The notes beneath the pieces are model-generated. The model had not been told where the DNA came from, did not search any database, and saw nothing but the letters and a program-made list of their open reading frames with translations. The position numbers and the translations under genes were made by a program. From Phytohabitans kaempferiae (GTDB lineage: Bacteria; Actinomycetota; Actinomycetes; Mycobacteriales; Micromonosporaceae), in contig NZ_JBHLUH010000007.1 in NCBI RefSeq assembly GCF_042433955.1, positions 62,001 to 126,000 of the forward strand: a stretch of DNA of 64,000 nucleotides. Direction: 5' to 3'. Shown here piece after piece: positions 7,746 to 16,174 of the stretch (the first letter of the stretch is position 1; the number at the start of each line of letters is the position of its first letter).

Positions 7746-7907
7746 ATGACCGAGCCGAACGTGTCGGGCCAATGCCGTTCCTGTGAGGGGCGTGGTTGGC
7801 GGCTGTCCAGCATGCGGGGTGTGGTGCGGGCGGGTGAGTCGCGGGTGAGTTTGCGGCGGCGCCGTTGCCCGGACTGCGCCGGGGTGCCGGCGTCGGCGGG
7901 GTCGTAG
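7746..7907 (+). CDS. Small zinc-ribbon protein
   Basis: 53 aa from an ATG at 7746. It has two CxxC knuckles, CRSC at residues 10-13 and CPDC at 41-44, separated by an arginine-rich stretch (LRRRR), the pattern of DnaJ-like or rubredoxin-like zinc ribbons. Small double-CxxC proteins of this type are frequent in AICEs next to regulators. It stands alone before the XRE-DUF5753 gene. The role is unknown. Confidence 0.55.
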   Translation: MTEPNVSGQCRSCEGRGWRLSSMRGVVRAGESRVSLRRRRCPDCAGVPASAGS

Positions 7908-8058
7908 GTCGGGCGCCGGGCGGGTGTCAAACGGTGTGTCGGGACATGGGGTTGCCGGTGGCCGCGATGTTGCCCTGGCCCGCTCCGGTGCCCTTTCAGG
8001 TCCGGGAATGTTGGGACGGTCCCGCCGTCCGACGGTGATGTAGGAGGAGAGGAGTGCG

Positions 8059-8991
8059 GTGCCGACGAAGCGCGAGCATTTTCATTATTCGGTTCGGGCT
8101 CAGTTTCTGGGCGAGCGGATGCGGATGATGCGGGAGGATCGGGGTTTGACGTTGAAGTACATCGCCTCCTACCTCGGCGTGGAGTTCTCCACCCTCGCCC
8201 GGTACGAACGCGCCGAGTGGCCCTTCCGGGCGGATCATGTGGCGGCGTTGTTGGACGTGTACGGGGTGTTCGAGGAACGCGAGCGTGAAGAGCTGGTGGC
8301 GCTGGCCCGGAACGCGTGGCGGGTGTGTCACTGGCAGGTGGCCGGGGTGAAGGATGTGGGGTCGGCGGGGATCAACGAGCTGCCGGTGATCGACCCGTGG
8401 TGGATCCAGTCCCGGGCGGAGGAGGTCTGCGTTTACGCGCCGGTGTTGGTGCCGCCGTTGGTGCAGTCGCGGGACTACGCCGAGGCGCTACTACGTTTCA
8501 CGGATCCGCATCTGCCGGTGACGATGGCGGACCAGAAGGTCCGCCGGTTGCTGGAACGGCAGATGGTGTTGGACGCCAAGCCGCCGGTCCGGTTGACGGT
8601 GATCCTGGACGAGTCGATGCTGTCGCGTCGGCTGGGCGGTGCGGCGGTGTCGGTGGCGCAGTGGGAGCACCTGACCCGCGTGGTCGAGTCGCGGCCGCAC
8701 GTGATGATCCTGGTCCTGCCGACGGTTGCCGCGATGCACGCCGGGATGGAGGGCGGGTTCACCGTGTGCCGGATGCGGGCGCCGTTTCCGCCGGTGGCGC
8801 TGCTGGACCAGTTGACCGGCAACGCCGTCCTGGAGGCCGAGGCCGCCCACCGGTACGACACGGCGTTCGACAAGCTGAAAGACGCCGCGCTGAGCCGGTC
8901 GGAGTCGATGGCCCTCATCAAGGCCGCCATCGAAGAACAGGGCGGCAGGTCGGAGCGTGCGGTGGCGGGGCGGGAGGCGGTCGCGGCATGA
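8059..8991 (+). CDS. XRE regulator with DUF5753 domain (AICE 1)
   Basis: 310 aa from a GTG at 8059 after AGGAGGAGAGGAG. The N-terminal helix-turn-helix (MREDRGLTLKYIASYLGVEF then STLARYERAEWPF) is followed by a DUF5753 domain (VPPLVQSRDYAEALLR, RRLLERQMVL, MHAGMEGGFTVCRM). This family is usually paired with a small DUF397-type partner in actinobacteria. A paralogue lies in the host region at 48145-49017 with a nearly identical first 75 residues. The next gene overlaps by ATGA. Confidence 0.9.
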   Translation: MPTKREHFHYSVRAQFLGERMRMMREDRGLTLKYIASYLGVEFSTLARYERAEWPFRADHVAALLDVYGVFEEREREELVALARNAWRVCHWQVAGVKDVGSAGINELPVIDPWWIQSRAEEVCVYAPVLVPPLVQSRDYAEALLRFTDPHLPVTMADQKVRRLLERQMVLDAKPPVRLTVILDESMLSRRLGGAAVSVAQWEHLTRVVESRPHVMILVLPTVAAMHAGMEGGFTVCRMRAPFPPVALLDQLTGNAVLEAEAAHRYDTAFDKLKDAALSRSESMALIKAAIEEQGGRSERAVAGREAVAA

Positions 8992-9200
8992 CAACTGTTG
9001 CGTTCGACTCCGATGCCGCTCGGGCCGCGGTGACTATCGCCAGCCAGCAGATCGCCGCCTACGCCGACAAACACGCCATCACCATCACGCCGGCCCAGTG
9101 TGAGGACCTGGCAGAGGTGCTGGTGAGCCACTACCAGGCGTTCTTCGCCGGCGTCCGCTACGCCACCACGCAAAGGTCCACGCCCGAGCCGGGCCAGTAG
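8988..9200 (+). CDS. Small partner of the XRE-DUF5753 regulator
   Basis: 70 aa, ATG at 8988 overlapping the regulator stop (ATGA), so translationally coupled. It is helical and acidic (SQQIAAYADKHAITITPAQC, EDLAEVLVSHYQAFFAGVRY). It occupies the position usually held by a DUF397 protein but lacks that family's W-x-K-S-S / VEVA pattern. It may be an analogous partner or an unrelated small protein. Confidence 0.7.
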   Translation: MTTVAFDSDAARAAVTIASQQIAAYADKHAITITPAQCEDLAEVLVSHYQAFFAGVRYATTQRSTPEPGQ

Positions 9201-9310
9201 CACAACCCGGAATGGTCTGCCGTCGCCCGCTCAAAGGGGCGGCGGCAGATCCGCATTTGAGGGCCGGTCACTGGATCGGTACTTCCTCGCCACACTCGTT
9301 TCCGGCTATG

Positions 9311-9323
9311 GTCTTGACAAGAC
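9311..9323. promoter_or_regulatory. GntR operator candidate in AICE 1
   Basis: GTCTTG-A-CAAGAC, a perfect 6-bp inverted repeat, 33 bases before the GntR start. The heptamer TGACAAG within it recurs at 10163-10169 upstream of the next operon. It also overlaps a TTGACA -35-like hexamer. Autorepression by the GntR protein is likely. Confidence 0.5.
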
Positions 9324-9355
9324 GAGTGGTCGAGCTGATGAGGGGTGGTGCGCGG

Positions 9356-10084
9356 ATGCCGATCGAGGTTGCGCCGCCAAAGTACGTGCTGGTGGTCAAC
9401 GCGATCCAGCAACGGATCCAGGACGGCACCTACCCGCCGGGTAGTGCGATCCCGTCCGAAGCGCAGTTGACCGCCGAGTTCGACGCCTCCCGCCCGGTCA
9501 TCGTCCGCGCGTTGGGCATCCTTCAGCAGGACGGCTGGATCGAGTCGCAGCAGGGCAAGGGCCGCTTCGTCCGCGCCCGCCCCGGCGCGGCCGCACGACG
9601 CGCACCGGAACACGTGGCCGGTTTGTTGGAGCTGGCCGAGGATGCCGGGGTGTCGGTGTTGCGGGTCGGGCCGGTGATGGCACCCAACCGGGCCGCGGTC
9701 GCGCTCGACCTGGACCCGCAAACGCCGGTCATCGCCCGCCGCCGCTTGGTCGTGGCCGAGGTCGGACCGGTCGAACTGTCCACGCTGTACGTGCCGGTCG
9801 AGCTGGCCGCGGGCACCGACATCGGTAGGCCGGAGCCTGTCACGGAGAGTGTGTTGCGGTATCTGGGGCAGCGCAAGGGTGTGCAGTTCGACCACGCCAG
9901 CGAACGGATCTCCGCCCGACCCCCGACCGTCGAGGAATCGGAGCTGTTGAAGATCGGCCGCCGGGACACCGTTCTCACGGCGCTGGTGACCGTGTTCGAC
10001 ATCGCCGGTAAGCCACAGCTCGCGGTGGACGCGGTCCTGCCCGCCAACCGGCATGAGTTGGAGGACTCGTTCCCGCTGCGCTAA
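9356..10084 (+). CDS. GntR/UTRA-type repressor (KorSA-like)
   Basis: 242 aa from the ATG at 9356; the in-frame ATG at 9338 is the alternative. The winged helix is clear (AIQQRIQDGTYPPGSAIPSE, then LTAEFDASRPVIVRALGILQ and a WIESQQGKGRFVRA wing), followed by a UTRA-like ligand domain (TPVIARRRLVVAEVGPVEL, AVDAVLPANRHEL). In AICEs such regulators (KorSA of pSAM2 is the model) repress transfer and replication genes. Matching operators precede it and the gene at 10209. Confidence 0.9.
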   Translation: MPIEVAPPKYVLVVNAIQQRIQDGTYPPGSAIPSEAQLTAEFDASRPVIVRALGILQQDGWIESQQGKGRFVRARPGAAARRAPEHVAGLLELAEDAGVSVLRVGPVMAPNRAAVALDLDPQTPVIARRRLVVAEVGPVELSTLYVPVELAAGTDIGRPEPVTESVLRYLGQRKGVQFDHASERISARPPTVEESELLKIGRRDTVLTALVTVFDIAGKPQLAVDAVLPANRHELEDSFPLR

Positions 10085-10149
10085 CCGGCGCAGAGTTTCT
10101 TTGAGATTCGTCGATCGACTTCCTTGACGGTCACCGATGCCTAGCTATG

Positions 10150-10174
10150 CTTGATGTCAACATGACAAGTCAAG
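10150..10174. promoter_or_regulatory. Double inverted repeat before the AICE 1 transfer operon
   Basis: CTTGA-TGTCA-ACA-TGACA-AG-TCAAG: TGTCA pairs with TGACA and the outer CTTGA with TCAAG. It lies 35 bases upstream of the GTG at 10209 and shares TGACAAG with the site at 9311-9323. This is the likely control point of the whole transfer/replication operon. Confidence 0.5.
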
Positions 10175-10208
10175 TTGCCGCTTTGGTGGCAAGCTGGGAG
10201 GTTGATCA

Positions 10209-10631
10209 GTGGTTCCTCTGTCGTTGAAGGTTCCGGTCCCGTTCGACTACGTCTTCCCGCACGGCGCGCTCGGCCTCGGCGTGGACGCGCAGTTGGATTT
10301 CGACCGGCGTGGTCAGGCGGATGATCAGGCGCGGGACAAGGACTCCGGTGAGCGTGTCTGGGTCGTGCGGGTGATGGATCTGGACCCGGAGGCGGGGCGG
10401 TTCGGCCGGTCGACCGAGGTCAAGGTCAAGGTGATCGCGCCGCATCGTCCGGTGCTGCCCACGTCCACGGTGCCGGGCTATCCGCCTGCGGTGGCGTTCG
10501 ACGGGCTGACGTTGACGCCCTATGTGGACTCGCAGCGGTGCAAGGCGACCGGCGGCTGTAAGGCGCGGATGGCGTACTCGTTGCGCGCTACCGCTGTTCT
10601 GCCGGCTGCCGTGTCGGCCCCGGTTGCTTGA
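10209..10631 (+). CDS. Conserved AICE protein, first gene of the transfer operon
   Basis: 140 aa from a GTG at 10209 with GGGAGG about 8 bases upstream. The pattern PVPFDYVFPHGALGLG, DKDSGERVWVVRVMDLDPEAG and CKATGGCKARMAYSLRA is that of a beta-rich protein repeatedly found between the repressor and tra genes of actinomycete plasmids and AICEs. Some members are annotated as activators of replication and excision (Pra-like), but I cannot confirm that here. Its promoter carries the candidate GntR operator. Confidence 0.75.
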   Translation: MVPLSLKVPVPFDYVFPHGALGLGVDAQLDFDRRGQADDQARDKDSGERVWVVRVMDLDPEAGRFGRSTEVKVKVIAPHRPVLPTSTVPGYPPAVAFDGLTLTPYVDSQRCKATGGCKARMAYSLRATAVLPAAVSAPVA

Positions 10632-10728
10632 TCGCAAGGACTGTTCGCGGGGCGGGTCTTCCTCCGCCAAGAAGCCGGCCCGCCCCGCCCCAACCCCTTG
10701 TTCCCCTCGTTTGGAAGGGAGGGCCGTG

Positions 10729-10911
10729 GTGCCCACCGTAATCCACGTCCTGCGGCAGTCGATGGGTCGTGGGGAGGTGTGGCGGCACTGCGAGATCTGC
10801 GACGACCTGGTCGCCATGCCACCGCACGCCACCACCTGCGACGCCTGCACGGTTGTCGCCACCCCCGCCTACGGCCTCCGACTCGTCAGCGACGCCGAGG
10901 GGTGGTCGTGA
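10729..10911 (+). CDS. Small zinc-ribbon protein
   Basis: 60 aa from the second of two adjacent GTG codons (10726 or 10729), with GGAAGGGAGGG upstream. It has two CxxC pairs, CEIC and CDAC, about 17 residues apart, forming a probable zinc knuckle. The stop overlaps the next start (TGATG). Such proteins precede tra genes in AICEs; role unknown. Confidence 0.7.
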   Translation: MPTVIHVLRQSMGRGEVWRHCEICDDLVAMPPHATTCDACTVVATPAYGLRLVSDAEGWS

Positions 10912-11120
10912 TGGCCTCGTTCGCCGCTGAGTTGTCCGCGCTGCTGCGGACGATGCCCGGCCTCAACTCCTCGGACGGCGAGCGGGCCGACTGGTTCGAC
11001 CGCAAAGCCGACCTGCTCCAGCGCATCGCCGCCACGGACGGCCACCTGTCGGCGGAAGCCGTCGAGCTGGCCGGGATCGCCCGGCAGCACGCCGCTGCAC
11101 TGCGGGAGGGACGGTCATGA
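10911..11120 (+). CDS. Hypothetical small helical protein
   Basis: 69 aa, overlapping its neighbours on both sides (TGATG, ATGA). Sequence such as FAAELSALLRTMPGLNSSDG and FDRKADLLQRIA predicts two or three helices with no cysteines or membrane segment. The overlap places it in the transfer operon. Not recognised beyond AICE context. Confidence 0.7.
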   Translation: MASFAAELSALLRTMPGLNSSDGERADWFDRKADLLQRIAATDGHLSAEAVELAGIARQHAAALREGRS

Positions 11121-11281
11121 AGCTGCCTCGCCTGTTCCGCCGGTCCCGGCCAGTGCTGGTCGATGAGATCCGCTGCCCGCACTGCCGGCGTTGGGTCAAG
11201 CCCCGCCGCTTCGACCTGCAACACATGGCCTGCAAGACCTGCCGCCGCACCCTCGCCCGCCCGGGGTGGTGGGTGCTGTGA
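11117..11281 (+). CDS. Small basic zinc-ribbon protein
   Basis: 54 aa. CPHC and CKTC pairs separated by a basic stretch (RRWVKPRRFDLQHMA) suggest a nucleic-acid-binding zinc ribbon. It overlaps the previous gene (ATGA) and the next (GTGA). It is the second double-CxxC protein of this operon. Confidence 0.7.
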   Translation: MKLPRLFRRSRPVLVDEIRCPHCRRWVKPRRFDLQHMACKTCRRTLARPGWWVL

Positions 11282-11682
11282 CCGCACCCCGCATCACCAC
11301 CGTCCATCGGCTCGCCGCACCGGGCATCCTGGCCGCCCGTGAGCTGTACACCGGCTGCCCCGTCGACGTGCTCCGAGTCGCCGCCCTGGTCGAGATCGCC
11401 GCAGCAGCAGCAACTCTCGCCCGCACCGTCGTGCGACTGCGTCACCTGGACCCGGCCTCGATCATGCCGCACGTCACCGACCCGACCGACCTACGGGCCG
11501 TGCTGGGCCGGGGACAGTGGTTGCCCACCATGACCGGCCACGTCCCCGCACCACCACACGACCGGCGGCCCGCTGCCTCAGTGTCGGCGTCGGTCCGTCG
11601 CCGGCAGGCAAGGCGGGCCAGTGCGACAGAACAGCTCCCGCCGCTGCCGGCCAGCGGCAACGGCTCAGGTGGTGGCCGCTGA
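11278..11682 (+). CDS. Hypothetical protein of the transfer operon
   Basis: 134 aa from a GTG at 11278 that overlaps the previous stop. The first 70 residues are helical (LAARELYTGCPVDVLRVAAL, VEIAAAAATLARTVVRLRHL); the tail is basic and low-complexity (SVRRRQARRAS...GSGGGR). Its stop overlaps the TraB start (TGATG). Upstream in-frame starts lie within the previous gene. No family assigned. Confidence 0.65.
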   Translation: MTAPRITTVHRLAAPGILAARELYTGCPVDVLRVAALVEIAAAAATLARTVVRLRHLDPASIMPHVTDPTDLRAVLGRGQWLPTMTGHVPAPPHDRRPAASVSASVRRRQARRASATEQLPPLPASGNGSGGGR

Positions 11683-13091
11683 TGCCACTGATCAACGTCA
11701 TCCCCGGGAACAAGATCCCCACCGCGCCCCTCAACGTCCGGATGCCGATGTGGCACATGCCCGGCTGGCTCCTACTCATCGTCTGGACCGTCCGCGGGCT
11801 GGCCCGCCTCGTCGTGCTGTCGGTGCGCTACTGGTGGCTGACCATGCCGGTCGGTGTGGCGGTGTGGTTTCGGGCCGAATACGGCTCGTTCGTCGTTCTC
11901 GGCCTGGTCCTCGTCATCACGGGCGGCTGCCTGGCCTGGTGGCGGCTGCATCCCGCGTCGTGGCTGCGGTTCGGCTGGCACCCGATCGTCGGCCGGTGGC
12001 GCAGGCTCTGGGTCTACCGGCGGCGGTGGGCGTCGGCGATGGCAACCTGCGGCTTGGCGACCGTGTTCGACGGCGACCGGTACATCCCCCGCCTCGGCCG
12101 CGTCCGCTCCAGCCGCTACGGCGACGAGGTCACCGTGCGGCTGCTGCCCGGTCAGATCCCCGACGACTGGGCAACCGCCGCCCCACGTCTGGCGTACACG
12201 TTCCGGCTCCGCGACGGACGCGCCTACGCGACCAGCAAACCGGACCGGGTCACGCTCCGGTTCCTACGACGCGACCCGCTCGCCGGACTCATCCAACCGC
12301 TACCGATCCCGGCCATGCCGGACTTCACCGCCCTGCCCCTCGGCGTCCGCGAAGACGGAGAAACCTACCGACTGCGGCTGACCGGCTCACAACTGCTCAT
12401 CGCGGGGGCGACGAACTCGGGCAAGGGCTCGGTCATCTGGTCCCTGATCCGAGCCCTCGCCGGCGGCATCCGCTCGGGTCTCGTGGAGCTGTGGGTCTTC
12501 GACCCCAAAGGCGGCATGGAACTCGCCGCCGGACAACCACTGTTCACCCGGTTCGCCTACGAAGACCCCGACACCATGGCCGGCGTCCTGGAAGAAGCCG
12601 TCAAACGCATGCGCCAACGCGCCGCACGCCTACGCGGCATCACCCGCCAACACATCGCGACGCCGGGAGATCCCACGATCGTCATCGTCGTGGACGAGCT
12701 GGCCGCGCTCACCGCCTACATCACGGACCGGAAGGTCAAGGAACGCATCCGCGAAGCACTCGGCCTCCTGCTGTCCCAAGGGCGAGCGGTCGACGTCCAC
12801 GTCATCGCCGCCCTCCAGGACCCGCGCAAAGAGGTGCTGCCGTTCCGCGATCTCTTCCCGACCCGCATTGGTCTGCGCCTGACGGAAAAGGAACAGGTGG
12901 ACATGGTCCTGGGCGACGGCTCCCGCAACCGCGGCGCCCGCTGCGACCAAATCCCCGAAACCACCCCCGGCATCGGCTACGTCGCACTGGACGGGGTGCG
13001 GGAGCCGGTGCGAGTGCGGTTCTCCTACCTCACCGATACCGACATCGCCCAACTCGTCCGCGACTACGCACGCCCGGGAGGTGCCGCATGA
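11682..13091 (+). CDS. traB: TraB-like FtsK/SpoIIIE DNA translocase
   Basis: 469 aa. Two or three membrane helices lie at about residues 28-85. Walker A is GATNSGKG at 242-249 and Walker B IVIVVDEL ends at 340; a FDPKGG segment and an AALQDPR motif follow, as in FtsK-type motors. This is the single-protein conjugation system of mycelial actinomycetes: a hexameric pore that moves double-stranded DNA between hyphae after binding clt repeats. Length is close to that of pSAM2-type TraSA. The symbol is by functional analogy. It is translationally coupled to its neighbours. Confidence 0.92.
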   Translation: MPLINVIPGNKIPTAPLNVRMPMWHMPGWLLLIVWTVRGLARLVVLSVRYWWLTMPVGVAVWFRAEYGSFVVLGLVLVITGGCLAWWRLHPASWLRFGWHPIVGRWRRLWVYRRRWASAMATCGLATVFDGDRYIPRLGRVRSSRYGDEVTVRLLPGQIPDDWATAAPRLAYTFRLRDGRAYATSKPDRVTLRFLRRDPLAGLIQPLPIPAMPDFTALPLGVREDGETYRLRLTGSQLLIAGATNSGKGSVIWSLIRALAGGIRSGLVELWVFDPKGGMELAAGQPLFTRFAYEDPDTMAGVLEEAVKRMRQRAARLRGITRQHIATPGDPTIVIVVDELAALTAYITDRKVKERIREALGLLLSQGRAVDVHVIAALQDPRKEVLPFRDLFPTRIGLRLTEKEQVDMVLGDGSRNRGARCDQIPETTPGIGYVALDGVREPVRVRFSYLTDTDIAQLVRDYARPGGAA

Positions 13092-13792
13092 ACCGGGCCG
13101 AACGCGTCGAGGGCATGGTCCTGGTCCTCATCCTCCTCGTAGTCGGCGGGCTGGCCGGGGCGGCGTCGTTCACGCACGTGCACGACTGGACCATGTACAA
13201 CTCGCCCGCTGGGACCGGGGACTGGTTCGGCTGGGCCAACGCCGCCATCTCCGAACTCATCCCCCTCGCCGCGCTGCTGACCATCCGACGCAGACGCCGG
13301 ACCGGCGGCAGCATCGGCTACCCAATGTTCCTCCTCGTCGCCGCCGTGTGCCTGTCCCTGGCGGCACAACTCGCGGTCGCCAAACCCGGCCTATCCGGCT
13401 GGCTCCTCTCAGCCGTGCCAGCGCTGGCGTTCCTCGGCCTGTCCAAACTCGTCCTCACCGTCCCCGCCCCACCCTCCACACCAAACCCCGCCAGGACGGA
13501 CGAGGACGGCGACCGTCCCGAGGCCGTACCCGCGCAGGTCAACCCCGAGGACGACCAAGACGGCGTCACCGTCGACCTCATCCAAACCGCCCGCCAAATC
13601 GCAGACGACCACCAGGCCGCGACCGGACGACCGATCACCCGCGACGAACTCCGCGCCGCCCTGCGCGTCGGCAACAGCACCGCATCGGAGCTACTGCGCC
13701 AGATCCGCCACGTCGGCCGATCGGCACTGGTGCCGGTGACCGGGTATCCGTCCCGCAACGGCGGCCAGCCAGATCAGGAGGTGCGCCCGTGA
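13088..13792 (+). CDS. spdB: SpdB-like DUF2637 membrane protein
   Basis: 234 aa with four hydrophobic helices in the first 135 residues (VLVLILLVVGGLAGAASF, LIPLAALLTI, FLLVAAVCLSLAAQLA, LLSAVPALAFLGL), the DUF2637 layout. An acidic linker and a C-terminal helix-turn-helix-like domain (RPITRDELRAALRVGNSTAS) follow. Spd proteins spread the element along the recipient mycelium. It overlaps TraB by ATGA. Its last 19 bases overlap the end of the opposite-strand CPCC gene. Confidence 0.82.
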   Translation: MNRAERVEGMVLVLILLVVGGLAGAASFTHVHDWTMYNSPAGTGDWFGWANAAISELIPLAALLTIRRRRRTGGSIGYPMFLLVAAVCLSLAAQLAVAKPGLSGWLLSAVPALAFLGLSKLVLTVPAPPSTPNPARTDEDGDRPEAVPAQVNPEDDQDGVTVDLIQTARQIADDHQAATGRPITRDELRAALRVGNSTASELLRQIRHVGRSALVPVTGYPSRNGGQPDQEVRP

Positions 13793-14097
13793 CCGGTTGG
13801 TGGCATCTCCTCCAGACGCGGGGGACGCACGTGCTGGACGTACCTTGGGTCGCTCGCGCCGTACCGGGCGAAGTTCCGGCGGGCATCAGTCAGACTCAGG
13901 TCTCCGTTCGGGCCGCCAAGCACCACGTCGGCATCCGGGTCGTCCTGACCGTCATCCTCCCACCAGCACACCGGGCAGCACTCGAACCCGCCACGCTCGG
14001 CCAACGTGACGGAGCCACAGCACGGGCAGACATACGGACCACCCTCGGGTCCGCGCTGCACCGGGTCGTTACGCAACTCCACGGCAAAGAGCTTCAC
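13774..14097 (-). CDS. CPCC-type cysteine-rich protein
   Basis: 107 aa from a GTG at 14097. Central motifs YVCPCCGSVTL, FECCPVCWWEDDGQDDPD and GPNGDLSLTDARRNFARYG match the Cys_rich_CPCC family (Pfam PF14206), likely zinc-binding, function unknown. The 350-aa plus-strand frame over the same bases has no domain, so the minus frame is chosen. It sits opposed to the operon, between spdB and rep, overlapping the end of spdB. This is unusual for an AICE core and suggests inserted cargo. Confidence 0.8.
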   Translation of the reverse strand: MKLFAVELRNDPVQRGPEGGPYVCPCCGSVTLAERGGFECCPVCWWEDDGQDDPDADVVLGGPNGDLSLTDARRNFARYGASDPRYVQHVRPPRLEEMPPTGHGRTS

Positions 14098-14129
14098 ACG
14101 ACCGTCAACGACTCGCGGGTGGTGGGCCG

Positions 14130-15887
14130 GTGACGCAACCTCACACCGTCGACCCACGACCCGGCTCCCGCGCCGCCCGCATGCGCCAACCACTCGCCAA
14201 AGACGCACTCCGGCTGCTCGCCGAACAACACGGCGTCTGTACCCGCCCCCTCGCCCTACGGCGCACCGACACACACACCGGCCTGACCGAGGTGGTCGAG
14301 GTGCCGTGCGGGGCGCGACTGGCCGCCAAATGCAAGCCCTGCGCCGAACGCAACCGACGCCTCCGCATCCAACAAATCCGCGAAGGCTGGCACCTGGCCG
14401 ACGAACCCGCCATCCAACCCGACCGGCCCACCGGTGAGGTGTTGGAACTGATCCGGTACCGCGCGCACCTGGAATTCGCCCGCGAACAGCTCGCCTATGA
14501 ACCGATGGCACCCGACGAGCGGGTTGCACAGATAGCCGACATCGATGGCGCCATAACGGAGATTGACGAGCACCTGGCGCAATCCGACCTGCGCGGGCAC
14601 CTCACCCCACGCGACCGGGACGACCACCGGCCACGCCGCAAACGGTCGACCAAACGGCGGCAAGACTCCCCGGACCTGCCCCGCCTCCCGGTCGACAACC
14701 GGACCGTGGGCCGGGTCTACGCCGGCAGGACCGGCAAGACGCACCGGCCGTCGATGCTGGTCACGCTCACCCTCGACTCGCATGGGCCGGTGCACCAGCA
14801 CATACGGCGCGGCGCCTACGTCCTGCCCTGCGAATGCGGGCAACGGCACAACCAGCGAGACGACGTGCTCGGTACGCCGATCGACCCCAACACCTACGAC
14901 TACCGGCGGGCCGCGCTCGACGCCATCCACTTCGCCCGCGTCCTGGACCGCTGGTGGCAGAACCTACGCCGCGCGGCCGGATGGAACGTCCAATACGCCG
15001 GCGCCGTCGAGCTCCAACGCCGACTCGCGCCACATGCACACTTCGCGATCCGTGGCACCCTACCCCGCCGACTCCTCAAGCAGGTAGCCGCCGCCACCTA
15101 CCACCAGGTGTGGTGGCCGGCCTTCGACCGACCGAAGTACACAGTGGACCGGCCGCCGGTATGGGACACCGACCAAGCCGCGTACGTCGACCCACGCACG
15201 AAGCAACCGCTACGGACCTGGGGCGAAGCGCTGGACGACCTGGAAGAGGCGGATGCGGAACCGGCCTACGTCGCCCGCCTCGGCCGGATCGACGCGCGCG
15301 GCATCGAAGCCGGCGGCAAAGACACCGAACGCGCCATCCGGTACGTCACGAAGTACGTCACCAAAGACCTGACCGAGCACGCCGCACCACAGTCCGACGC
15401 GCAGCGCGCGCACTTCGACCGACTCCACGCCGAGCTAGCCATCCTGCCGTGCTCGCCGACGTGCGCTAACTGGCTGCTCTACGGCATCCAGCCGGACGGC
15501 GTCAAGGCTGGCCTGACGCCTGGCCGCTGTTCCGGCAAGGTGCACCAGCGGGCCACCCTCGGCTTTACCGGACGGCGCGTGCTCGTCTCCCGGCAGTGGT
15601 CAGGCAAGACACTCGCCGACCATCGTGCGGATAACCGGGCGTGGATTCGGGCCATCCTCGGTGGCGGCCTGGCCGACACCGAGGACGAGGGCCAGGAGCA
15701 CGCGGGCCGGTACAGCTTCGAGCTGGCCCGCCCAGACGACCCCGACATCCCACCACTCGAACACCGCATCCTGCGCGCCGTCTCCGCACGCATCCGATGG
15801 CGAACAGAGCTACACCAAGCCAGACAACGCCTTTCGGCAATCACGACTGCGACAGCAAGCCACGAGCGAGCGGAGCAGACCACATGA
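14130..15887 (+). CDS. repSA: HUH-type replication initiator (RepSA-like)
   Basis: 585 aa from a GTG at 14130. The metal-binding HUH motif is H302-A-H304 within APHAHFAIRG; candidate catalytic tyrosines are Y405 and Y409 in RYVTKYVTKDL. Conserved Cys clusters (CGARLAAKCKPC, CECG, CSPTCANW) are typical of RepSA proteins of AICEs. It nicks the double-strand origin for rolling-circle replication of the excised circle. It follows a 30-base gap after the opposing CPCC gene. The next gene overlaps by ATGA. Symbol by family resemblance. Confidence 0.9.
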   Translation: MTQPHTVDPRPGSRAARMRQPLAKDALRLLAEQHGVCTRPLALRRTDTHTGLTEVVEVPCGARLAAKCKPCAERNRRLRIQQIREGWHLADEPAIQPDRPTGEVLELIRYRAHLEFAREQLAYEPMAPDERVAQIADIDGAITEIDEHLAQSDLRGHLTPRDRDDHRPRRKRSTKRRQDSPDLPRLPVDNRTVGRVYAGRTGKTHRPSMLVTLTLDSHGPVHQHIRRGAYVLPCECGQRHNQRDDVLGTPIDPNTYDYRRAALDAIHFARVLDRWWQNLRRAAGWNVQYAGAVELQRRLAPHAHFAIRGTLPRRLLKQVAAATYHQVWWPAFDRPKYTVDRPPVWDTDQAAYVDPRTKQPLRTWGEALDDLEEADAEPAYVARLGRIDARGIEAGGKDTERAIRYVTKYVTKDLTEHAAPQSDAQRAHFDRLHAELAILPCSPTCANWLLYGIQPDGVKAGLTPGRCSGKVHQRATLGFTGRRVLVSRQWSGKTLADHRADNRAWIRAILGGGLADTEDEGQEHAGRYSFELARPDDPDIPPLEHRILRAVSARIRWRTELHQARQRLSAITTATASHERAEQTT

Positions 15888-16171
15888 CCCAGCGAAAGGA
15901 ACGAATGACCAACGTCATCCCCCTCATTCCCCGCCAGACGCGCGGCGAAGCGACCCCGACCCGCGCGGTCTACACCGTCAAGGAGGCGGCACGCCTGCTG
16001 TCCATCTCGGTCAGCTCGGCGTACGCCCTGGTCCGCTCCGGCGGCATCCCCGCCGAACGGCTCGGGCGGCGCTGGGTCATCCCCCGCAACCGATTCCACG
16101 CCTGGCTCGACGGCGACAACGCTCCCGCGATCCAGGCGACCGGCACCGAACACACGAGAAAGGGTTGGTGA
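15884..16171 (+). CDS. xis: Excisionase (Xis), MerR/HTH_17 type
   Basis: 95 aa from an ATG at 15884 overlapping the Rep stop; the ATG at 15905 (AAGGAA just upstream) is the alternative. The core is YTVKEAARLLSISVSSAYAL, VRSGGIPAERLGRRWVIPR and FHAWL, the winged-helix excisionase pattern. It directs the integrase towards excision. The integrase gene follows after 3 bases. Same order as in pSAM2. Confidence 0.88.
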   Translation: MTQRKERMTNVIPLIPRQTRGEATPTRAVYTVKEAARLLSISVSSAYALVRSGGIPAERLGRRWVIPRNRFHAWLDGDNAPAIQATGTEHTRKGW

Positions 16172-16174
16172 GCC

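Noticed and set aside
13081..14133. 350-codon plus-strand frame between spdB and rep
   Set aside because: The minus-strand CPCC protein in the same bases has clear family motifs, while the plus frame has none.
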